In this document: positions 59,464 through 64,000 of the stretch, one piece after another | Layout: the number at the start of each line of letters is the position of its first letter | How positions within the stretch are numbered: position 1 is the stretch's first letter | Source: Streptomyces diastatochromogenes | GTDB taxonomy: Bacteria; Actinomycetota; Actinomycetes; Streptomycetales; Streptomycetaceae | DNA length: 64,000 bases | Reading direction: 5' to 3' | NCBI RefSeq assembly: GCF_002242805.1 | Contig: NZ_MCGQ01000015.1 | Coordinates: 1-64,000 of the forward strand | Position numbers and translations under genes: made by a program | The notes under the pieces: generated by a model | The model's input: only the letters and a program-made list of their open reading frames with translations | Told to the model about the DNA's origin: nothing | Databases searched by the model: none

Positions 59464-60615
59464 ATGTACGACCACAAGCAGCAACCCGAACAGGGACCCC
59501 TCGCCGGGTTCACCGTAGGTGTGACCGCCGCGCGCCGTGCCGACGAGCTGGGCGCGCTGCTGCAGCGGCGTGGGGCCACGGTCCTGCACGCGCCCGCTCT
59601 GCGCATCGTGCCCCTCGCCGACGACGGTGAACTGCTCGCCGCCACCAAGGAGATCATCGATCACGTGCCGGACGTCGTGGTGGCCACCACCGCGATCGGG
59701 TTCCGGGGCTGGGTCGAGGCCGCCGACGGGTGGGGGCTCGGGGAGCAGCTGCTCGACCGGTTGCGGGGCGTGGAGCTGCTGGCCCGCGGGCCCAAGGTGA
59801 AGGGGGCCATCCGGGCCGCCGGGCTCACCGAGGAGTGGTCGCCGTCCAGCGAGTCCATGGCCGAGGTGCTCGACCGGCTGCTGGAGGAGGGCGTCGACGG
59901 GCGCCGGATCGCCGTACAGCTGCACGGGGAGCCGCTGCCCGGGTTCGTCGAGGCGCTGCGGGTCGGGGGCGCGGAGGTTCTTCCGGTGCCGGTGTACCGC
60001 TGGATGCCGCCGGAGGACATAGGCCCCGTCGACCGGCTGCTGGACGCCGTCGTCTCGCGCGGGGTGGACGCGCTCACCTTCACCAGTGCGCCGGCCGCCG
60101 CGTCCCTTCTGTCGCGGGCCGAGGCGCGGGGGCTGCTCGGCGAGGTCCTGGTCGCGCTGGGCCATGACGTACTGCCCGCCTGCGTGGGCCCCGTCACCGC
60201 GCTGCCGCTCCAGGCGGCGGGCGTGGACACCGTACAGCCGGAGCGGTTCCGGCTCGGACCGCTCGTACAGCTGCTGTGCCAGGAACTTCCCGGGCGGGCA
60301 CGGTCCCTGCCGATCGCCGGGCACCGGGTGGAGATCCGGGGCCACGCGGTGCTGGTGGACGGCGACCTGAAGCCGGTGCCACCGGCGGGCATGTCCCTGC
60401 TGCGGGCGCTGTCGCGGCGCCCGGGCTGGGTGGTGGCCCGGGCCGAGCTGCTGCGCGCGCTGCCAGGCGCCGGCCGTGACGAGCACGCGGTGGAGACGGC
60501 GATGGCCCGGCTGCGTACGGCACTCGGGGCGCCGAAGCTGATCCAGACGGTGGTGAAGCGGGGGTACCGGCTGGCGCTGGACCCGGCGGCGGACGCGAAG
60601 TACGCGGACGTGTAA
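59464..60615 (+). CDS. nnaR: HemD-like/winged-helix nitrate assimilation regulator NnaR
   Basis: A 383-residue regulator often annotated as uroporphyrinogen-III synthase. Residues 14-265 form a HemD-like domain (FTVGVTAARRADEL, VVVATTAIGFRGW, ALTFTSAPAAASLL). Residues about 290-375 form an OmpR-type winged helix (VLVDGDLKPVPPAGMSLLRAL, AVETAMARLRTALG, IQTVVKRGYRL). In S. coelicolor, NnaR of this design works with GlnR on nitrate and nitrite genes, from memory. The ATG has GTAGGAGA upstream. Placement after narK supports the nitrate role; no haem biosynthesis gene is adjacent. Confidence 0.88.
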   Translation: MYDHKQQPEQGPLAGFTVGVTAARRADELGALLQRRGATVLHAPALRIVPLADDGELLAATKEIIDHVPDVVVATTAIGFRGWVEAADGWGLGEQLLDRLRGVELLARGPKVKGAIRAAGLTEEWSPSSESMAEVLDRLLEEGVDGRRIAVQLHGEPLPGFVEALRVGGAEVLPVPVYRWMPPEDIGPVDRLLDAVVSRGVDALTFTSAPAAASLLSRAEARGLLGEVLVALGHDVLPACVGPVTALPLQAAGVDTVQPERFRLGPLVQLLCQELPGRARSLPIAGHRVEIRGHAVLVDGDLKPVPPAGMSLLRALSRRPGWVVARAELLRALPGAGRDEHAVETAMARLRTALGAPKLIQTVVKRGYRLALDPAADAKYADV

Positions 60616-60686
60616 GAGGCGTTCGACCCCGCCCTCGATCCAGGTGCGGCTCTTGATGGGTCACGCGGGAGACTCGACCTCAAGGC

Positions 60687-60737
60687 GCAACCTACTGGTT
60701 GCATAAAGGGCGTCCTCATGTGCAACCTAGAGGTAGC
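60687..60737. promoter_or_regulatory. two ArsR-type operators of the SRPBCC-ArsR-M20 operon
   Basis: GCAACCTACTGGTTGC (60687-60702) is a perfect inverted repeat with a four-base centre. GCAACCTAGAGGTAGC (60722-60737) is a second copy with one mismatch. Their centres are 35 bp apart, just upstream of the first gene, so two dimers could bind the same helix face roughly. Confidence 0.6.
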
Positions 60738-60761
60738 GCATCCGGACGAGATGAGGTTGCA

Positions 60762-61217
60762 GTGATTCCCGACTCGATCGAACGCACCATCGCGATCAAC
60801 GCCCCTGTGGAGCGGGTCTGGTCCGTGCTGACGGAACCGGCTTTCCTCGGCCGCTGGTTCGGCACCGGGGAGCCGGTCGAGATCGACCTGCGCCCTGGGG
60901 GGCTGCTCGTCTTCGACCACGGTGTCCATGGCGTCATTCCGGCCCGTGTCGAGACCGTCGAGCCGCCACGTCTCTTCTCCTGGCGGTGGTCGCAAGGTGC
61001 TGCCGGAGAAGAGCCGGCCGACGGCAACGCCACGCTGGTCGAGTTCACGCTCACCGAAGACGGCACCGGAGGCACCCGACTCACCCTGGTCGAGAGCGGC
61101 TTCGCGCGGCTGGGGCTGCCGGCTGATGAGGCCACCGACCGTCATGGCGCCAACAGTCGCAACTGGCCCGGCAAGCTCGAACTGCTGCGCGCGGACTGCG
61201 AGCAGATCAAGGCATGA
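60762..61217 (+). CDS. SRPBCC/AHSA1-domain protein
   Basis: A 151-residue START-like (AHSA1) protein. The hallmark opening is IERTIAINAPVERVWSVLTEPAFLGRWFG, with a helix-grip fold expected and ENWPGKLE-like ending SRNWPGKLELLRADCEQ. These small proteins bind hydrophobic ligands; many are paired with ArsR regulators. GTG 60762 has GAGG at six bases; the longer frame would run through the operators. Its stop overlaps the ArsR start by four bases (ATGA). Ligand unknown. Confidence 0.9.
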   Translation: MIPDSIERTIAINAPVERVWSVLTEPAFLGRWFGTGEPVEIDLRPGGLLVFDHGVHGVIPARVETVEPPRLFSWRWSQGAAGEEPADGNATLVEFTLTEDGTGGTRLTLVESGFARLGLPADEATDRHGANSRNWPGKLELLRADCEQIKA

Positions 61218-61561
61218 CCGGCACCGCCGACGGCGAACGGGCGCCCGAGGACGTCCTCGTGGCTCTGGCCGACCCGATCCGCCGGGAAGTACTCGCCGTC
61301 CTCGCCCGCGAAGGCGGCGCGACGTCGACGTCCCTGGCGGCGGGCCTGCCCGTCACCCGCCAGGGGGTGGCCAAACACCTGGCCGTCCTCGATCGCGCGG
61401 GACTGGTGCGCGCGCACCGGGCGGGGCGCGAGGTCCGGTACGAAGTCGACCCGCAACCGCTGCGACAGGCGATGCGCTGGATGGACACCCTCGCCACCCA
61501 GTGGGAGCACCGCCTGGACGCGATCAAGGATCTGGCGGAAGGGACCACAGGAGAAGCGTGA
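61214..61561 (+). CDS. ArsR-family transcriptional regulator
   Basis: A 115-residue winged-helix repressor. ALADPIRREVLAVLAREGGATSTSLA, PVTRQGVAKHLAVLDRAGLV and RAGREVRYEVDP cover helix, recognition helix and wing. No metal-binding Cys pair is present, so it is the non-metal ArsR type usually paired with SRPBCC proteins. It is coupled by ATGA to the SRPBCC gene and by GTGA to the M20 gene, and probably acts on the palindromes at 60687-60737. Confidence 0.93.
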   Translation: MTGTADGERAPEDVLVALADPIRREVLAVLAREGGATSTSLAAGLPVTRQGVAKHLAVLDRAGLVRAHRAGREVRYEVDPQPLRQAMRWMDTLATQWEHRLDAIKDLAEGTTGEA

Positions 61562-62751
61562 GCGAGAACCTTCAGCAGGCCGCCGAGGCTCGCACGGCGT
61601 CCGTGGTCGAGCTGGCCCAAGAGCTGATCCGGCGCCCGAGCCGGGCGGGGATCGACGACTACGGGCCCGTCCTGGGCGTGCTGGAGGACTGGCTCGGCGC
61701 CCGCTCGCTGCCACACCGCCGTCTGTACGACGACGCGGGGGAGCCGGTAGGGCTACTGGTGGAGATCCCCGGTGGCCGGCCGGGCCTCTGGTGGGCGCTG
61801 GACGCGTGCGTGGACACCGCCCCGTACGGCGACGAGGCCGCCTGGTCGTTCGCGCCGGCCGGCGGCGACGTCGTCGACGGCTGGCTGCTGGGCCGGGGTG
61901 CGGCCGACTCCAAGCTCGCCGCGGCGATGTTCTGCCACATCGCCGCCGACCTCGCGCCCCGCGCCGAGACCCTGCACGGCGGGCTCGCCGTGCTCCTGGA
62001 CGTCGACGAGCACACCGGAGGCTTCGGCGGCGCCCGCGCCTACCTCGCCGACGAGGCCGCGGCCCGCCCGGCCGGGGTGATGATCGGCTACCCGGGCCTG
62101 GACGAGGTGGTGGTCGGCGGCCGGGGCCTGTGGCGGGCCACCATCGCCGTGCACGCCCCTTCCGGACACTCCGGGTCGAGCCGGACCGTCGTGGGCGCGA
62201 TCTCCCGCGCCGCCCACCTCGTACGCCTGCTCGACGCGGCCGAACTGCCGGGCGTGAACGGGGCCTCGGCCTTTCCGCTGCCACCCAAGCTGTCGGTGAC
62301 TTCCTTCCACGGCGGTCAGGGCTTCTCGGTGACTCCCGACCGCTGCGAGCTGAACGTCGACGTCCGCACCGTACCGGCCTTCGACGCCCACGACGCCGAG
62401 ACACTGGTCCGCGAGGCCGTCGCGAAGCTCGATGCGGAGCTGCCCGCCCCGAGGCCGACGCAGGTCGTCCCCGTCGTGACATGGCCGCCGTTCCGGCTGA
62501 CCGAGGACGAGCAGCCCGCCGCCGCCCTGCTGGGCGCCGCCGCCGGGGCCGGGCTGACCGTGCGGGCGAAGACGGCGGGGCCGTCGAACATCGGCAACCT
62601 GCTGGCCGGGGAGGGCATCGCGGCCACGGCCGGCTTCGGGGTGCCGTACGAGGGGCTGCACGGCATCGACGAGCGCGCCCACCTCGCCGCGCTTCCCACG
62701 GTGTACGCCGTCTACCAGCGGGCCGTCCTCGACCTCCTCCGGGCGGGCTGA
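61558..62751 (+). CDS. M20-family peptidase homologue with altered metal-site residues
   Basis: A 397-residue protein of the M20 metallopeptidase family. The usual HxD motif reads DACVDTAP (Cys84 in place of His; Asp86 kept). GRGAADSK supplies Asp117, DEHTGGFGGA has Glu151 followed by His152 instead of the second Glu, and the GEPT-type motif reads GYPG (Tyr177). The late His in LHGIDERAH is kept. The dimerisation (lid) domain with HAPSGHSGSS is normal. The protein may bind a different metal or act as a non-catalytic homologue. GTG 61558 overlaps the ArsR stop and has AGGAGA upstream. Last gene of a coupled three-gene operon; substrate unknown. Confidence 0.88.
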   Translation: MSENLQQAAEARTASVVELAQELIRRPSRAGIDDYGPVLGVLEDWLGARSLPHRRLYDDAGEPVGLLVEIPGGRPGLWWALDACVDTAPYGDEAAWSFAPAGGDVVDGWLLGRGAADSKLAAAMFCHIAADLAPRAETLHGGLAVLLDVDEHTGGFGGARAYLADEAAARPAGVMIGYPGLDEVVVGGRGLWRATIAVHAPSGHSGSSRTVVGAISRAAHLVRLLDAAELPGVNGASAFPLPPKLSVTSFHGGQGFSVTPDRCELNVDVRTVPAFDAHDAETLVREAVAKLDAELPAPRPTQVVPVVTWPPFRLTEDEQPAAALLGAAAGAGLTVRAKTAGPSNIGNLLAGEGIAATAGFGVPYEGLHGIDERAHLAALPTVYAVYQRAVLDLLRAG

Positions 62752-62774
62752 CGTCCCCGGACCCGCCTGCCCGA

Positions 62775-63269
62775 TCACGAAGACCGGCCGAAGCGCCCGT
62801 GCACCAGCAGCGCCCGCGTCAGCAACCCCAGTGCCACCGTCGACCCCACCGCCCGGACCACGTTCCACGCCACCCACGGTCCTTCGAAGTGCTTGCGCAG
62901 GGTGGACGGGTCTCCCTTCGCCGCAAGGGCGTTGTTCAGCGGGATGTTGAACGCCATCGTGACGAGGAAGACCAAGGCGTACGCCGCCAGCGCCGCCCAC
63001 ACCCACCGGGCACACGCGGCACCCCGAAGCTGCCACGCCGACACCGCCGTCAGTGCCAGCGCCCCCATGAAGCCGAGGAAGAACACCGGGTTCTGGATCA
63101 CAACGTTGATGTTGCGCATGACCTCGACATACGTGCGGTCGTCGCTGCGGGCCAGGGCCGGCATCACCGCGCAGGCGAAGATGTAGAAGACCCCGGCGAT
63201 CAGGCCCATGGCGATCGTCGCCGCGCCCAGGACGGCCTTGCTGGTCCGTGTTTCCCTCGTATTCGTCAT
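62775..63269 (-). CDS. DUF1772 (anthrone oxygenase-like) membrane protein
   Basis: A 164-residue protein with four helices: AVLGAATIAMGLIAGVFYIF, FFLGFMGALALTAVSAW, WAALAAYALVFLVTMAFN and AWNVVRAVGSTVALGLLTR. FACAVMPALARSDDRTYVEVM and FNIPLNNALA are typical of DUF1772, a family that includes anthrone oxygenases. No partner biosynthetic genes are present, so an oxygenase role is only a family possibility. GGAAGG lies close before ATG 63269. Convergent with the M20 gene (23-base gap). Confidence 0.85.
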   Translation of the reverse strand: MTNTRETRTSKAVLGAATIAMGLIAGVFYIFACAVMPALARSDDRTYVEVMRNINVVIQNPVFFLGFMGALALTAVSAWQLRGAACARWVWAALAAYALVFLVTMAFNIPLNNALAAKGDPSTLRKHFEGPWVAWNVVRAVGSTVALGLLTRALLVHGRFGRSS

Positions 63270-63584
63270 GCCTTCCAGCCAACCGGAGCGGCCCCGGCCC
63301 TGGACATGGCCGAAGCGCGCACCCGCATACGCGGGCGTCCAGCTACGCCGACGCCCGAAGGGCCGTACGACGTTCTGGGTACGGGGTCACGGCAACGGGC
63401 CCACCGCACCGGCGGAGTCCTGCGGTGGAGGGCGCTCGGCTCACCGGATGCGACCACGCGTGCTCCGGCTCGGCAGGCGTGCGCTCTGCCGGATCTTTTC
63501 GGCCGGGCGTCAGGCTGACGCCGAACTGTGGCGGGGAGAGGCCGCATCCGGGGACGGGGGCGGCGAGTACTCGGGGGGACGAGG
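63270..63584. other. 315-base divergent region (DUF1772 / HTH protein)
   Basis: No gene is seen. A short inverted repeat CCCGC-ATAC-GCGGG lies at 63322-63335. No clear promoter was found. Confidence 0.45.
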
Positions 63585-64000
63585 ATGACACGCTGGCAGC
63601 CTCTGCCGGACGCACTGCCGAGAGAGGCACGGCACCTGGTCGAGCAGATGCGCGTCCTGAAGGGCCGTACCGGACTCAGCCTGGCCGAACTGGCCCGGCG
63701 CACCGCGTACAGCAAGTCGTCCTGGCAGCGGTATCTCAGCGGGGCCAAACTCCCGCCCAGGGGAGCCGCGCAGGTGCTCGGCCGGCTGGCCGGAGCGGAC
63801 CAGCCGCGGCTGCTGGCGCTGTGGGAACTGGCCGAACAGGCATGGCCGCAGGGCGTGTCGGAGCCCGCCGGGCCACCGGAGGCCCCGGCCGAGGCCGGGC
63901 CGGAGCCGAGCGGGGGCAGTACGCACGGGCGGTGGCGGACGGCCGCGCTGGCCGCGTTCGCCGTCATCGTGCTGCTGGTCGCGGGGCTGCTGTGGGCGCT
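63585..64000 (+). CDS. helix-turn-helix membrane protein (partial, cut by window end)
   Basis: The first 138 residues are visible; the gene runs past the end. Residues about 15-80 form an XRE-type helix-turn-helix (QMRVLKGRTGLSLAELARRT, YSKSSWQRYLSGAKLPPRGA), as in many streptomycete proteins. A Pro/Glu/Ala-rich linker leads to a transmembrane helix (LAAFAVIVLLVAGLLW) at the cut. It is thus a membrane-tethered putative DNA-binding or protein-binding protein; the part beyond the membrane is unseen. ATG 63585 follows GGGGGACGAGG. Confidence 0.85.
   Translation, partial: MTRWQPLPDALPREARHLVEQMRVLKGRTGLSLAELARRTAYSKSSWQRYLSGAKLPPRGAAQVLGRLAGADQPRLLALWELAEQAWPQGVSEPAGPPEAPAEAGPEPSGGSTHGRWRTAALAAFAVIVLLVAGLLWA

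Noticed and set aside
59464..60615. Plain uroporphyrinogen-III synthase (hemD)
   Set aside because: The C-terminal OmpR-type winged helix and the narK neighbour favour the NnaR-type regulator.

Overview
The window is a piece of an actinomycete chromosome, almost certainly Streptomyces. It is very G+C rich with G/C-ending codons, uses many GTG and a few TTG starts, and has several genes whose start codon lies 6-8 bases after a TAnnnT -10 box (leaderless mRNAs). Gene content agrees: a 1651-residue NAD-glutamate dehydrogenase, a tmRNA tag ANTKRDSFALAA, LAETG sortase sorting signals, a matAB-like locus and an NnaR-like regulator. From memory, the order gdh ... prfB-ftsEX-ctp-smpB-ssrA ... matAB-narK-nnaR matches the SCO2999 to SCO2958 interval of S. 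coelicolor; this was not checked by search. I saw no transposase, integrase, CRISPR array or tRNA.

Layout. 0.2-2.2 kb: a DUF6912-like protein, a HAD hydrolase and a DJ-1/PfpI protein. 2.2-7.9 kb: a long leader with a possible Arg-rich 20-codon ORF, then gdh and its terminator. 8-31.5 kb: a cell-surface glycopolymer region. It holds GtrA and GT-C membrane proteins, four long proteins that join an N-terminal GT-A (family 2) domain to a C-terminal CDP-glycerol glycerophosphotransferase (TagB/TagF) domain, two separate family-2 glycosyltransferases, two polytopic glycosyltransferases, GalE, and a TagGH-type ABC exporter opposite a TetR regulator. An ohrR/ohr peroxide-defence pair and an ADP-ribosylglycohydrolase sit inside this region. 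31.6-35.3 kb: a three-gene carbohydrate ABC importer (lipoprotein, two permeases, no ATPase). 35.5-42.5 kb: a giant FHA/FtsK-like ATPase opposite two membrane-anchored Ser/Thr kinases, probably a phospho-signalling module. 42.6-49.5 kb: prfB, a sortase-anchored repeat protein, a zinc-ribbon membrane protein, ftsE, ftsX, an S41 protease with one TTA codon, smpB and ssrA.

49.6-53 kb: a LacI repressor with two palindromic sites upstream, an MFS transporter and a LysR regulator. 53.2-57.8 kb: matA-matB-acyltransferase, which I infer makes and decorates the extracellular poly-N-acetylglucosamine that clumps hyphae. 57.9-60.6 kb: a NarK nitrate transporter and the HemD-like/winged-helix regulator NnaR. 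60.7-62.8 kb: a translationally coupled SRPBCC-ArsR-M20 operon with two ArsR-like palindromes. 62.8-64 kb: a DUF1772 membrane protein and a membrane-anchored HTH protein cut by the window end.

The best leads for new biology are the family of four GT2-TagF fusions whose catalytic motifs have decayed in different ways; a repetitive element inserted in frame inside a GT-C gene; an Ig/transthyretin-like insertion in an ABC permease; the Arg-rich, CGA-rich leader ORF ahead of gdh; a variant M20 metal site; and the lone TTA codon in the S41 protease.
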